A stretch of 64,000 nt of DNA from JBMORL01 sp049322335 (GCA_049322335.1 JBMORL010000036.1:62001-126000); one strand, 5' to 3'. Counted from the first letter of the stretch, positions 51,152 to 61,525 are shown. A program made the numbers and translations. The notes: generated by a model from the sequence alone, not told the origin.

Positions 51152-53688
51152 TGGCAGGAGAAAAAAAGAATAAAGTAAAAAAAGTAAACGACCCTAACGT
51201 GCTGAGCCCACGCGCAAGAAAAATTGTATTGTGGCTGATGTGGTCGGCATTCATCGGACCTTTCCTTCTCATTTTTTCGATGTTGTTTATTGTTTCGTTT
51301 GATGATAATCTTCCTTCTATAGAAGAACTAGCCAACCCAAAAAGCAGTGAAGCCACCATCATCTATTCGGCAGACGGACAGGTGTTGGGAAAATATTTTA
51401 AGGAAAACCGCGTCAATGTCGATTACAACGAACTTTCCCGATACCTCATTGATTGCCTTATTGCCACCGAAGATGAACGATACTACGAACATACCGGTGT
51501 AGATTTTAAAGCGTTGCCCCGGGTTTTTTCGGGGGCTTTGTCGGGTGATAATTCTACCGGTGGAGGAAGTACTATTTCCCAGCAGCTGGCCAAAATGCTT
51601 TTTCCGAGGGAAAAAATGAGCAAATGGCAATTTGCAAAAAGAAAATTCAAAGAGTGGATCATTGCCACACGACTCGAAAGAGCCTATACGAAAGAAGAGA
51701 TCATTACCATGTATCTCAATAAATTCGATTTTATTCATAACGCGGTGGGCATACACTCTGCTGCCCGGGTTTATTTTAATACTACGCCCGATTCGCTTCG
51801 CATTGAACAGGCCGCTATGCTTATCGGCATGTGCCAGAATCCTGCCAAATGGGATCCGGTGCGTTTCCCGGAAAAAGCGATGAAGCGAAGAGAGATTGTT
51901 TTGTTCCAGCTGATGAACAATGCCGATAATGAAAGCGTAAAAACCAAAATCACCAAAGCACAATACGATTCGTTGCGCGTTCTTCCTCTCGGGCTGAATG
52001 TACAGAAAGTGGATCACGTGGATGGAATGGCTCCTTATTTCCGCGAAGTGTTGCGTGCCGAACTCACTGAATTATTCGACCGCAAAAATGAAAATGGCGA
52101 ATACGTGTATCACAAAAAAGATGGATCGAAATACGACATTTACAACGATGGATTGAGAATTTACACCACCATCGATTCGCGCATGCAGAAATATGCCGAA
52201 TGGAGCGTGAATGAACATCTCGGAAAAGAATTGCAGAAAGCATTTGATAAAGACAACAAGCGATGGAAAAATCCTCCTTTCTCCAACGAGGTGGATGAAG
52301 AAGAAATTGAAAAACTGATGAACATGGCCGTGCAGCGTTCGGCAAGATACAAAGTGCTGAAAGGAAAATTATGTGGCAACTGCGAACGTGGAAAAGATTA
52401 TGTGAAAAAAGAAGGTAATACTTTTGTGTGTACCTATTGCGGACATGAAACTGCTGTGAGATCAGAAGCAGAAATCACCAAAATATTCAACACCAAAACA
52501 AAAATGACCGTGTTCTCGTGGGTTAAACCGAATTACGAATTTGATACCACGATGACACCGATGGATTCGATAAAGTATTATAAAAAGTTTTTGCAGGCAG
52601 GAATGATGGCCATGGATCCGAAAACAGGATTTATCAAAGCATGGGTGGGTGGTCCCAACTTCAAACATTTTCAATACGACCACGTGAAACAGGGAAAACG
52701 GCAGGTAGGTTCCACTTTCAAACCATTTGTGTATGCTGCTGCTTTCCGCGACCGTATTTTCACTATGTGTCACGAAATTCCGGATATACAACATTGTATT
52801 GAAGTCCCCTTTACTGCTAAAACCACCAAACCGTGGTGTCCGGGAGGAAGCACAATTTATACAGGAGATCAAACTCCGCTGTATTGGGCCTTGGCAGCTT
52901 CAATGAATAATATCACCGTTGCCATTATGAAACAATGTAAACCGGCAACAGTAGTAAAAATGGCCGAAGCATTGGGAATTGAAAAAGGATACCTCGATCC
53001 AGTTCCTTCCATTTGTTTGGGCTCATGCGATCTTTCTGTTCACGATATGACAGGCGCCTATGCTGCATTTGCCAACAATGGAATTTTTATTCGCCCTATG
53101 ATGTATACCCGCATTGAAGACCGAAACGGAAATGTAATTGTAGATGTGGAACCTGAAACCAACGAAGCTATGGATGAATATACGGCTTACATGATGTTGC
53201 AGATCATGAAAGGAACTACATCTGGCGCTTATAATCCGCATAACGGAAAAGCAGCAGGAACGGCACTGAGAATACGCAGCAACAAACCTTACGGAAAAAT
53301 AAAAACTGCTGTTGCCGGAAAAACAGGAACCACCGACAGCAACAGTGACGGATGGTTTATTGGTTTGACTCCTGACCTGGTTTGCGGAGTGTGGGTAGGA
53401 TGTGAAGACAGAAGTGTTCACTTCCGCGGAACGGATTTAGGACAGGGAGCCAATGTGTCACTTCCCATCTGGGGATATTTTTTCAATAAAGTGTATGCCG
53501 ATAAATCATTAAAAATTTCGAAAGAAGATTTTGAAAAACCTGACGGCATGCCCGAAGAATTATTGAATTGTAAAGATTTCCGTACGTCCAATTCCGACAT
53601 CTGGAATTCCATCAATCTGCAGGAAGTGGAAGTGGAAGGTTTGGATAAGTCGAAAGACACCGACTCACTTGAAATTGATTTAAACTGA
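51151..53688 (+). CDS. bifunctional penicillin-binding protein 1A with zinc-ribbon insert
   Basis: 845 residues; peptidoglycan glycosyltransferase plus transpeptidase at the inner membrane. One N-terminal membrane helix (about 28-50); GT51 domain (about 70-250) with ATEDERYYEHTGVD and GGGSTISQQLAKML; transpeptidase domain with Ser521-x2-Lys524 (GSTFKPF), Ser584-Met-Asn586 and Lys724-Thr-Gly. Between the two domains Cys408-x2-Cys411 and Cys427-x2-Cys430 form a zinc-ribbon-like knuckle (CGNC...CTYC) that is not part of the usual PBP1A. Coupled to gldH. Confidence 0.93.
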   Translation: MAGEKKNKVKKVNDPNVLSPRARKIVLWLMWSAFIGPFLLIFSMLFIVSFDDNLPSIEELANPKSSEATIIYSADGQVLGKYFKENRVNVDYNELSRYLIDCLIATEDERYYEHTGVDFKALPRVFSGALSGDNSTGGGSTISQQLAKMLFPREKMSKWQFAKRKFKEWIIATRLERAYTKEEIITMYLNKFDFIHNAVGIHSAARVYFNTTPDSLRIEQAAMLIGMCQNPAKWDPVRFPEKAMKRREIVLFQLMNNADNESVKTKITKAQYDSLRVLPLGLNVQKVDHVDGMAPYFREVLRAELTELFDRKNENGEYVYHKKDGSKYDIYNDGLRIYTTIDSRMQKYAEWSVNEHLGKELQKAFDKDNKRWKNPPFSNEVDEEEIEKLMNMAVQRSARYKVLKGKLCGNCERGKDYVKKEGNTFVCTYCGHETAVRSEAEITKIFNTKTKMTVFSWVKPNYEFDTTMTPMDSIKYYKKFLQAGMMAMDPKTGFIKAWVGGPNFKHFQYDHVKQGKRQVGSTFKPFVYAAAFRDRIFTMCHEIPDIQHCIEVPFTAKTTKPWCPGGSTIYTGDQTPLYWALAASMNNITVAIMKQCKPATVVKMAEALGIEKGYLDPVPSICLGSCDLSVHDMTGAYAAFANNGIFIRPMMYTRIEDRNGNVIVDVEPETNEAMDEYTAYMMLQIMKGTTSGAYNPHNGKAAGTALRIRSNKPYGKIKTAVAGKTGTTDSNSDGWFIGLTPDLVCGVWVGCEDRSVHFRGTDLGQGANVSLPIWGYFFNKVYADKSLKISKEDFEKPDGMPEELLNCKDFRTSNSDIWNSINLQEVEVEGLDKSKDTDSLEIDLN

Positions 53689-53697
53689 AAAAGAAAA

Positions 53698-54396
53698 ATG
53701 AATAAAACAGTAAAAGATGCACACGAAGCCATTAAGGGAATTGAAGATGGTATGACACTGGCACTGGGCGGTTTTGGTTTGTGTGGTATTCCTGAAAATT
53801 GTATTGCGGCACTCGTGGAGAAAAAAGTAAAAGGGCTCACCTGCATTTCGAATAACGCGGGCGTGGATGATTTTGGAATAGGATTGATGCTGCAGCAAAA
53901 GCAGGTAAAAAAAATGATCTCTTCGTATGTGGGAGAAAATGCAGAATTCGAACGGCAACTATTAAGTGGCGAACTGGAAGTGGATTTGATTCCGCAGGGA
54001 ACTTTGGCTACACGATTGATGGCTGCCGGTTATGGCATGCCCGTTATATACACGCCAGCGGGAGTAGGAACCGAAGTGGCAGCCGGAAAAGAAGTGCGCA
54101 ATTTTAAGGGAAAAGATTACCTGATGGAATATGCCTTTGAACCTGAATTTTCGATAGTGAAAGCGTGGAAAGGCGATACACATGGTAATTTGATTTTCCG
54201 TGCCACGTCCAGAAATTTTAATCCACTGGTGGCGATGGCGGGAAAAATTACCATTGCTGAAGTAGAACAACTTGTTCCGGCCGGAGAACTGGATCCCGAT
54301 CATATTCATTTACCCGGAATTTATATTCACCGCATTTTCCAGGGAAAAAATTATGAGAAAAGAATTGAGCAGAGAACGGTGAGGAAGAAAAATTAA
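53698..54396 (+). CDS. scoA: 3-oxoacid CoA-transferase subunit A
   Basis: 232 residues. Together with the next gene it moves CoA from succinyl-CoA to acetoacetate (SCOT) or a related acid pair. Marks are VKDAHEAIKGIEDGMTLALGGFGLCGIPENCI at the start, ISNNAGVDDFGIG near 50, and FRATSRNFNPL near 165. Only nine bases follow the PBP1A stop, so read-through is possible. Confidence 0.93.
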   Translation: MNKTVKDAHEAIKGIEDGMTLALGGFGLCGIPENCIAALVEKKVKGLTCISNNAGVDDFGIGLMLQQKQVKKMISSYVGENAEFERQLLSGELEVDLIPQGTLATRLMAAGYGMPVIYTPAGVGTEVAAGKEVRNFKGKDYLMEYAFEPEFSIVKAWKGDTHGNLIFRATSRNFNPLVAMAGKITIAEVEQLVPAGELDPDHIHLPGIYIHRIFQGKNYEKRIEQRTVRKKN

Positions 54397-54406
54397 ATCA
54401 TTTGTC

Positions 54407-55066
54407 ATGTTATCCAAAGAACAGATCGCACAACGCATTGCACGGGAGGTAAAAGACGGCATGTACGTCAATCTCGGAATCGGAATTCCCACATTGGTAG
54501 CCAATTTTATTCCATCGGGAATAAATGTAGTGTTACAATCAGAGAACGGATTACTGGGAATCGGTCCTTTTCCTTTCGAAGGAGAAGAAGATCCCGATTT
54601 GATCAATGCAGGAAAACAAACCATTACCACGTTACCCGGCTCTGCTTTTTTCGATTCAGCATTAAGTTTCGGGATGATACGTGCCGGAAAAGTAGGCCTT
54701 ACGATTTTAGGCGCCATGGAGGTTTCGGAGCGTGGCGATATCGCCAACTGGAAAATTCCCGGGAAAATGGTGAAAGGAATGGGTGGCGCAATGGATCTTG
54801 TAGCCTCCGCCAAAAACATCATTGTGGCCATGCAACATTGCAGTAAAGACGGGAAAAGTAAATTACTGAAAGATTGTTCGCTTCCCATTACGGGATTAAA
54901 ATGCGTAAAAAAAATTGTATCTGACCTGGCTGTGCTGGATGTAACGGACAAGGGATTTAAGCTGTTGGAGCGTGCACCGGGAGTAAGTACAGAATATATT
55001 AAACAGGTAACCGAAGGCGCATTGATGGCGGAAGGCGAAATTCCTGAAATGAGTTTTGATGCATGA
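54407..55066 (+). CDS. scoB: 3-oxoacid CoA-transferase subunit B
   Basis: 219 residues. Holds the catalytic Glu46 in the SENG motif (VVLQSENGLLGIGP) that forms the acyl-CoA-like thioester. N-terminal VNLGIGIPTLVANFIP and later GGAMDLVASAKNIIVAMQH are typical. Ten bases after scoA. The next gene, for a membrane protein, begins at 55063 within the stop codon (ATGA), an unexpected coupling. Confidence 0.94.
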   Translation: MLSKEQIAQRIAREVKDGMYVNLGIGIPTLVANFIPSGINVVLQSENGLLGIGPFPFEGEEDPDLINAGKQTITTLPGSAFFDSALSFGMIRAGKVGLTILGAMEVSERGDIANWKIPGKMVKGMGGAMDLVASAKNIIVAMQHCSKDGKSKLLKDCSLPITGLKCVKKIVSDLAVLDVTDKGFKLLERAPGVSTEYIKQVTEGALMAEGEIPEMSFDA

Positions 55067-56427
55067 AACCGGTGTTAAAACAAATATTATTCCTGCTTAC
55101 AGGCGCCATCTTTTTGCTGATACCAGCTTTTGATAACAATTTTCCTTTTGTATATCCTGATACCGGAGCATATATCGCCAGTGGCTTTAATGGAGATGTT
55201 CCTGTTGACAGGCCCATTTCCTATGGATTATTTCTTCGTCACATCAGTTTAAAAACAACTTTATGGCTACCCGTATTTCTACAGTCAATTATTGTTTTTT
55301 ATCTTATCTATCTTTGTGTTAAATATTTTGTGAGGTCTGAACATACAAAGGTTATTTCACTTATTGTTACTCTGATTTTAGTTTCATGCACAGGCTTAGG
55401 ATATCATACAGGACAATTAATGCCTGATATTTTTACCGGAATACTGGCAGTCACCTTAATACTTTTGGTATTTTCAAAACATTTGTCATTCACTGAAAAA
55501 ATATTACTTTTTTTGATTTTACTTGTAAGTTCGCTCATGCATGTTTCCAATATTCTTTTCATGTTAATATTATCTTTTATACTTATCGTTTATTTTTGCG
55601 TAAGATATAAATTTTCAAAAAATATTTTAACAGAAATATTAAAGTACCGGTTGATTTTTTTAACTACAATAACCGCTCTCTTGCTTTTACCCTCTATCCA
55701 TTACATTTACGGAAAACAGTTTGTACTGACACGAAATTCCCATGTTTTTCTTACGGCCAAATTTTGCGAAAGCGGATTATTAGAAAAATATCTGAAAGAT
55801 AACTGTAAGGAAAAAGCATATAAATTATGTGAATTTAAAGATAATCTGCCTAAAAGCGCAATGGAATTTATTTGGTCGCCTGAAAGTCCTTTTTATAAAA
55901 CAGGTGTGTGGGAAAAATCAGAAACGGAATATAAAGAAATAAACTCGGGTATTATTTTTACTCCAAAATATTGGAAGTGGTTATTTACAGACGCTGTGAA
56001 ATCTACGCTTTCTCAATATTTTACATTTACAGCCGGAGGCGGGCTTATTCCATTACCAGAAGGTTCTCCTACATATTTTGAAATTAACTCAAAAATGCAT
56101 CATGAGTTGAATCAATATGTAATAAGTAAACAATCTAAAAATTATTTGGACACAAGTAATATCAACAGACGTCAGTATATGTTGTTTATTTTATCCTTGC
56201 TGGTGTTTTCTATAATACTATTTATTGAATCCTCTCCTATTAATACTATAGTCGGTAAAAAAATGGTGGTTTTTGTTCTTCTAATGCCGTTAATCAATGC
56301 TTTTATTTGTGGTTTTTTTGCCAATGTATATGAACGTTTACAAGCAAGGGTAGTGTGGATATTACCATTGTTTTTACTCATTATCCTAACCAATTATTTT
56401 CTTCTTAAATATAAAACAAAAGCATGA
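55063..56427 (+). CDS. unknown multi-membrane protein, GT-C-like
   Basis: 454 residues, about ten hydrophobic segments, with a soluble loop near 225-340. The first extracytoplasmic loop contains PDTGAYI, an acidic position where GT-C glycosyltransferases carry the catalytic Asp. No specific family recognised. Markedly richer in A and T than scoAB though coupled to it by a four-base overlap, so it may have come in from elsewhere. Possibly works with the next two genes on a cell-surface sugar. Predicted role is inference. Confidence 0.6.
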   Translation: MKPVLKQILFLLTGAIFLLIPAFDNNFPFVYPDTGAYIASGFNGDVPVDRPISYGLFLRHISLKTTLWLPVFLQSIIVFYLIYLCVKYFVRSEHTKVISLIVTLILVSCTGLGYHTGQLMPDIFTGILAVTLILLVFSKHLSFTEKILLFLILLVSSLMHVSNILFMLILSFILIVYFCVRYKFSKNILTEILKYRLIFLTTITALLLLPSIHYIYGKQFVLTRNSHVFLTAKFCESGLLEKYLKDNCKEKAYKLCEFKDNLPKSAMEFIWSPESPFYKTGVWEKSETEYKEINSGIIFTPKYWKWLFTDAVKSTLSQYFTFTAGGGLIPLPEGSPTYFEINSKMHHELNQYVISKQSKNYLDTSNINRRQYMLFILSLLVFSIILFIESSPINTIVGKKMVVFVLLMPLINAFICGFFANVYERLQARVVWILPLFLLIILTNYFLLKYKTKA

Positions 56428-56517
56428 TGGTTCTCTTTTGTTATATAAAAAGCTTGCTTTCATTTAAATATTCTTCGCAATATTGCAGTTTATACAAGCA
56501 GAACGGAAAATAAGCGA

Positions 56518-57939
56518 ATGAAAAAAATTGCAGTCATAGGGGCCGGGCCCGCAGGAATTACAGCCGCTTACGAATTGGCTAAAGCCGGTTATGAAGTGGA
56601 GGTATTTGAAGCCAGCGACCGCGTGGGAGGAATGGCCAAAACCATAGACCTGTGGGATCAGAAAATTGACCTGGGGCCTCACCGCTTTTTCAGTAACGAT
56701 ACCCGCGTGAATAAAACCTGGCTCGAAGTGGTGGGAAAAGATTACCGGATGGTAGACCGCCTTACAAGAATTTATTACCGGAAAAAATATTTTTTCTATC
56801 CCATAAAGCCATTTGATGCGCTTTTTAAACTTGGGGTAGGAAATGCTATTTTATGTGTGCTTAGCTATATGAAACAACGGATCGCTCCCACCAAACAGGA
56901 CGGTTCTTTTGAAACATGGGTTACGGGCCGGTTCGGATATAAATTGTATTCCATTTTTTTTAAAACCTATACCGAAAAATTATGGGGAATTCCCTGTACC
57001 GAACTGGATGCCGATTTTGCTGCACAGCGGATAAAAAAATTATCGCTGTGGGAAGCCATCAAAAATGCAGTGAAAGGCGGAAAAGGAAATAAACATAAAA
57101 CTCTTGTAGACCAGTTTGCTTACCCGCTTGGCGGAACCGGAATGGTGTATGAACGAATGCAGAAATTTGTAAACGAACACAACGGAAAAGTATACGTAAA
57201 CACACCGGTAAAAAGAGTGATTGCCGAAAACGGAAAAGTAACTGCACTTGAATTGGACAACGGTGAAATAAAAAATTACGACCATATTATTTCTTCTATG
57301 CCCATTTCGCTTTTGGTAACCCGTTTACCACAGGTGCCGCAGGAGATTATTGAAAAAGCACGCTCACTGAAATTCAGAAATACTATTCTTGTGTATCTTG
57401 AGGTAGAAGCCAAAGATCTTTTTCCCGACAACTGGTTGTATGTACATTCCTCTGATCTTTTAATGGGGCGCATCACCAATTTCAGAAACTGGGTTCCCGA
57501 AGTGAATTGCGGAAAAGATTCCACTATTGTAGTGCTCGAATACTGGTGTTATGACGAAGACAGTATCTGGAGCGAAAAGGATGAAAAATTGATTGAGACT
57601 GGAAAAGATGAATTGCTGAAAACGGGACTTACCGGAAAAATTCCTGCCACACGCGGATATGTTCATCGTATCCCGAAGTGTTATCCTGTTTATTCACGTG
57701 GATATAAAGATGTGCTGAAACCCGTTGAAGGTTATTTGTCAGGAATAAAAAACCTGAGCGTAATCGGAAGATATGGCGCGTTTAAATACAATAACCAGGA
57801 CCATAGCATACTGATGGGATTACTGGCTGCGGAAAACATTGCCAAAGGAACAAAACATGATTTGTGGGAAATCAATACCGATTACGAAGATTACCAGGAA
57901 AAATCAACTATAACTGCAACAGGCCTTGCTGAAGGATAA
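56518..57939 (+). CDS. FAD-dependent oxidoreductase, UDP-galactopyranose-mutase/amine-oxidase-like
   Basis: 473 residues. N-terminal FAD-binding VIGAGPAGITAAYEL (about 5-19) and EVEVFEASDRVGGMAKTI; the LGPHRFFSND motif near 55 is typical of UDP-galactopyranose-mutase-like and protoporphyrinogen-oxidase-like proteins in sugar clusters. The closing NLSVIGRYGAFKYNNQDHSILMGLLAAENI is the second FAD contact region. It lies between two GT-C-like membrane proteins, overlapping the next by 14 bases. It may modify a nucleotide or lipid-linked sugar; it is longer and only distantly like Glf. Confidence 0.8.
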   Translation: MKKIAVIGAGPAGITAAYELAKAGYEVEVFEASDRVGGMAKTIDLWDQKIDLGPHRFFSNDTRVNKTWLEVVGKDYRMVDRLTRIYYRKKYFFYPIKPFDALFKLGVGNAILCVLSYMKQRIAPTKQDGSFETWVTGRFGYKLYSIFFKTYTEKLWGIPCTELDADFAAQRIKKLSLWEAIKNAVKGGKGNKHKTLVDQFAYPLGGTGMVYERMQKFVNEHNGKVYVNTPVKRVIAENGKVTALELDNGEIKNYDHIISSMPISLLVTRLPQVPQEIIEKARSLKFRNTILVYLEVEAKDLFPDNWLYVHSSDLLMGRITNFRNWVPEVNCGKDSTIVVLEYWCYDEDSIWSEKDEKLIETGKDELLKTGLTGKIPATRGYVHRIPKCYPVYSRGYKDVLKPVEGYLSGIKNLSVIGRYGAFKYNNQDHSILMGLLAAENIAKGTKHDLWEINTDYEDYQEKSTITATGLAEG

Positions 57940-59671
57940 ACTAATAAAATATTTAAGACTCGTTTATATTGAAGTATTCCTCATTCTTTGTGGTAGCATT
58001 TTTTACATTAAAACAATACCTCACGAGCTTCCTGTAATTAAATCTGACGGCAAAGGTTATTATGATTATTTACCAGCATTTTTTATTTATAATGATCTTT
58101 CTTTTTCTTTTCGTGGAAAAGATTTTGATAAATACCCTGCTGATACCTCACAGAACATCCCAACTAAAAATGGCAGGATTGTAAATAAGTTTACCTGTGG
58201 AACTGCATTATTAAATACTCCTTTTTTTCTAATAGGACATTTTTGGGCCTGGAACTCAGACAAACATCCTGTCGATGGATATAGCAAACCCTACCAGCAA
58301 TCTATTTACATAGGAGCCTTGTTTTACTGTTGCATGGGCCTCGTTTTTCTCAAATTACTTTTGATAGCCTATTTCCGAAATATATTCTGGATCAGAGTAA
58401 TCCAATTCTTGGTTCTTTATTCAACCCATTTATTTATTTTCACATATCATGAATCATCCTTCAGCCATGTGTATAGTTTTTCTTTAATTACTATTTTTTT
58501 ATTTGTGACAAAATCTATTTCGGATCAAAAAGAAAATGTGGAAAGAAACCTTTTTTTCTCTTTTGGAATATTACTAGGTCTTATCATTCTTGTTCGCCCT
58601 TTTAATATTTTAATTTTACTTTTTCTTCCTTTTTTATTTGGCGGAATTTCCCCTCTATACCAAATACTTAAACAGCTTTTTCATAAAAGAAAAACTGATC
58701 TTTTTTTTACCGGCTTATTTTTTCTTCTAATATGTTCCATACAACCAATGATTTGGCTTATTCAGGCAGGAGTATTTTTACCATGGACTCATAGTGAAGA
58801 GGGATTTAACTTCTTTGAACCAGCTATGTTTCAAACCCTATTCTCATTTAAAAAGGGTTTATTGATTTATACCCCTGTTTTGATACTTGCTTTTATCTTG
58901 TTTATTCAACTGATATTGAAAAATAAATGGAGTGTTTTTTTCCAACTATTTGGAGCTGTATTTATTTTACATTATTTCATTTCCTCATGGAGTTGTTGGT
59001 GGTACGCCATGAGTTTTGGTTTGAGGCCATATGTTGATTATCTGTCTGTTTTTGCATTAATCATTTATTTAGGCACGATTCATCTAAAACCTTATTTGAA
59101 AATAATTACATCTGGGCTCGTCTTTTTATCCGCGTATTTAAATTTAATACAGACCTATCAATACACTACTTATATTCTTCACTGGGAAAGCATGACATAC
59201 GAAAGTTATATGAAAGTTTTCTTAAAAACGGATGATCAGTATAAAGGCTTCCTGTGGTTTGACAGAAAATTTAACAATCCAGACAGGGAATATCTTCTAA
59301 ATATTTATAAAATAAACGAAAAAGGTTTATTGTTAAAAGAGGGTGAATGGATCACCGGATATAACCGTGACTTTGATCTAACAAAAGATCAATTTGCCAG
59401 AGGATTTAATTTTGTTTTTGAAATCGATGCTAATGTAAATGATAAAACTATATTTTTCATGCGGATAACGGATTTAGAAAAAAATCAAGAGCTAATTTAT
59501 CATGAGCGATTCCTTTTTCATCTTATGGAAGATTATGGTATGAAAAAAGAAATAAATTATTTTATTTTACTCTCTCATCCTCCACAATCAAAAATAAATT
59601 TGGTTTTTGGATTTAGAAAAATAGAAAATCCATTACATTTTCGTCCAATTCAGATTGAATTTTATCGCTGA
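57926..59671 (+). CDS. unknown multi-membrane protein, GT-C glycosyltransferase-like
   Basis: 581 residues, about ten membrane segments up to residue 400 and a soluble C-terminal domain (about 420-581) of beta-rich character. The first loop has KSDGKGYYDYLPAF with an acidic pair, and YHESSFSHVYSFS near 172 resembles the conserved loop of bacterial GT-C transferases. The start lies 14 bases inside the flavoenzyme gene. AT-rich. Likely to add a sugar from a polyprenyl carrier at the outer face of the inner membrane; substrate unknown. Confidence 0.6.
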   Translation: MLKDKLIKYLRLVYIEVFLILCGSIFYIKTIPHELPVIKSDGKGYYDYLPAFFIYNDLSFSFRGKDFDKYPADTSQNIPTKNGRIVNKFTCGTALLNTPFFLIGHFWAWNSDKHPVDGYSKPYQQSIYIGALFYCCMGLVFLKLLLIAYFRNIFWIRVIQFLVLYSTHLFIFTYHESSFSHVYSFSLITIFLFVTKSISDQKENVERNLFFSFGILLGLIILVRPFNILILLFLPFLFGGISPLYQILKQLFHKRKTDLFFTGLFFLLICSIQPMIWLIQAGVFLPWTHSEEGFNFFEPAMFQTLFSFKKGLLIYTPVLILAFILFIQLILKNKWSVFFQLFGAVFILHYFISSWSCWWYAMSFGLRPYVDYLSVFALIIYLGTIHLKPYLKIITSGLVFLSAYLNLIQTYQYTTYILHWESMTYESYMKVFLKTDDQYKGFLWFDRKFNNPDREYLLNIYKINEKGLLLKEGEWITGYNRDFDLTKDQFARGFNFVFEIDANVNDKTIFFMRITDLEKNQELIYHERFLFHLMEDYGMKKEINYFILLSHPPQSKINLVFGFRKIENPLHFRPIQIEFYR

Positions 59672-59716
59672 AAGAATACGACAATTTGATAATTATTTTT
59701 CATTTTATTTATTTAT

Positions 59717-61525
59717 TCAGGACGCAAATACCCTTGTGGCTTTCCGCTCCATGTTTTTCCGGATATCATCGATGTTTCCCTTGGGAATGGCGTTGATGAG
59801 TGTTTTGGTGTATTCGGTTTGGGGATTGGCATAAATATTTTCCGCCAGGTCGAGGTCTTCAATTTTTCCTTTATTCATCACCATCATCCGGTCGCTCATG
59901 AATTTTACCACTGATAAATCGTGAGAAATAAAAATATAGGTAAACCCGAAATCGGCTTTCAGTTCATTTAACAGGTTCAACACCTGTGCCTGCACTGATA
60001 CATCCAGTGCTGATACCGATTCATCGCAGATAATAAATTTGGGCTGAAGGGCAAGACAACGGGCTATACATATGCGCTGACGCTGGCCTCCTGAAAACTC
60101 ATGCGGGTAACGTGAAAAATGTGCCGCTTTCATATTCACACGCTCCAGAATCTCCACTACTTTATTTTTTCTCGCGTTCTCGCTGTCTAGTATTTTATGC
60201 ACACGCATTGGCTCCATAATAGCTTCACCGATGGTCATTCGCGGATTGAGAGAAGAATAGGGATCCTGGAAAATGATCTGCATATCTTTTCTCAACGGTC
60301 GCATCTCGCTTTGAGAAATGCGCGTAATATCTTTTCCCTCGAAAATTATTTTTCCGCTGTGAGGTTCTGTAAGCCGAAGAATGGTTCTTCCCAACGTGGT
60401 TTTTCCACAACCTGACTCGCCTACCAGTCCAAGTGTTTCTCCCGGGTAAACATCAAACGTAACATCATCCACCGCTTTTACATATTCTTTTGTTTTGCCA
60501 AAAAAACTTTTCACCAGCGGGAAATACGTTTTAAGATTTTGCACATGTAGAATCGGTGTGCGTTTATATATCATTTCATGTTTCCGTTTTCTCTCTGCAG
60601 GGTCTTCCTGCAAAATGCGGATCATGTGCTCAACGGTATTGGACGATTCAGAAACATTTTCGTTTTCATCGGTGTTCATAAAATCGCTGATCACCGGCAG
60701 TTTTTTCATTCTTACCCCGAGTTTCGGACGGCAGGCCAGCAATCCTTTTGTGTAGGGATGTTGCGGGTTGGAAAAAATATCGATCACTCTTCCCTGCTCC
60801 ACAATTTTTCCTTTATACATCACCAGCACACGATCGGCCAGCTCTGCTATAACCCCCAGGTCGTGAGTAATGAACATAATCGACATCCGGTGTTTCGACT
60901 GGAGATCAAACATCAGGTCGAGAATGGTTTTCTGAACCGTAACATCCAGTGCAGTTGTAGGCTCGTCAGCAATCAGGATTCCCGGGTTGCACGACATCGC
61001 CATGGCAATCATCACGCGTTGTTTTTGTCCGCCAGAAACCTGGTGAGGATAACTGTAAAATATTTTTTCGGGGCGCGGAAGTTTTACTTCGTTGAATAAT
61101 TCTATGGTTCTTGCTTTTGCCTGCCTGGAACTGAGCTTCAGGTGAAGTTTCAATGCCTCGGTTACCTGTTCGCCACATGTTAACACCGGGTTGAGCGAAG
61201 TCATCGGTTCCTGAAAAATCATCCCGATATCATTTCCCCTGTGCGACCGCATTTCGCGTTCAGAAACTTTAGTAAGGTCGATGGAACCTTTTTCCCCGTG
61301 GTAAATAATATCTCCCGAAGCGATTCGCCCCGGGGGAGAAGGGATAAGGCGCATAACAGATAATGCCGTCACCGATTTTCCCGAGCCCGATTCTCCTACA
61401 ATACCCAATGTTTCCCCGCGGTTTAGTACAAATGAAATATCGTTTACCGCGCGGTTTACTTCTCCTTCACTGGTAAATTCTGTTACCAGGTTTCTTACTT
61501 CCAGAATAGGTCCGTTCTTAATCAT
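59717..61525 (-). CDS. fused DppD-DppF peptide ABC transporter ATPase
   Basis: 602 residues with two complete ATPase halves. Half one: Walker A GESGSGKS at 44-51, signature VSGGQKQR near 168, Walker B ILIADEPTTALD. Half two: Walker A GESGCGKT near 370, FSGGQRQR near 495, FIICDESVSALD. Each half ends in the Opp/Dpp helical extension (HPYTKGLLACRPKL and QTEYTKTLINAIPKG). It would energise a peptide importer; the OppC-like permease at 20558 is a candidate partner, but no binding protein or OppB is in the window. Confidence 0.93.
   Translation of the reverse strand: MIKNGPILEVRNLVTEFTSEGEVNRAVNDISFVLNRGETLGIVGESGSGKSVTALSVMRLIPSPPGRIASGDIIYHGEKGSIDLTKVSEREMRSHRGNDIGMIFQEPMTSLNPVLTCGEQVTEALKLHLKLSSRQAKARTIELFNEVKLPRPEKIFYSYPHQVSGGQKQRVMIAMAMSCNPGILIADEPTTALDVTVQKTILDLMFDLQSKHRMSIMFITHDLGVIAELADRVLVMYKGKIVEQGRVIDIFSNPQHPYTKGLLACRPKLGVRMKKLPVISDFMNTDENENVSESSNTVEHMIRILQEDPAERKRKHEMIYKRTPILHVQNLKTYFPLVKSFFGKTKEYVKAVDDVTFDVYPGETLGLVGESGCGKTTLGRTILRLTEPHSGKIIFEGKDITRISQSEMRPLRKDMQIIFQDPYSSLNPRMTIGEAIMEPMRVHKILDSENARKNKVVEILERVNMKAAHFSRYPHEFSGGQRQRICIARCLALQPKFIICDESVSALDVSVQAQVLNLLNELKADFGFTYIFISHDLSVVKFMSDRMMVMNKGKIEDLDLAENIYANPQTEYTKTLINAIPKGNIDDIRKNMERKATRVFAS

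Noticed and set aside
56474..56483. GCAATATTGC palindrome before the flavoenzyme gene
   Set aside because: Ten bases, AT-rich and common by chance; no second site or promoter overlap to support an operator.
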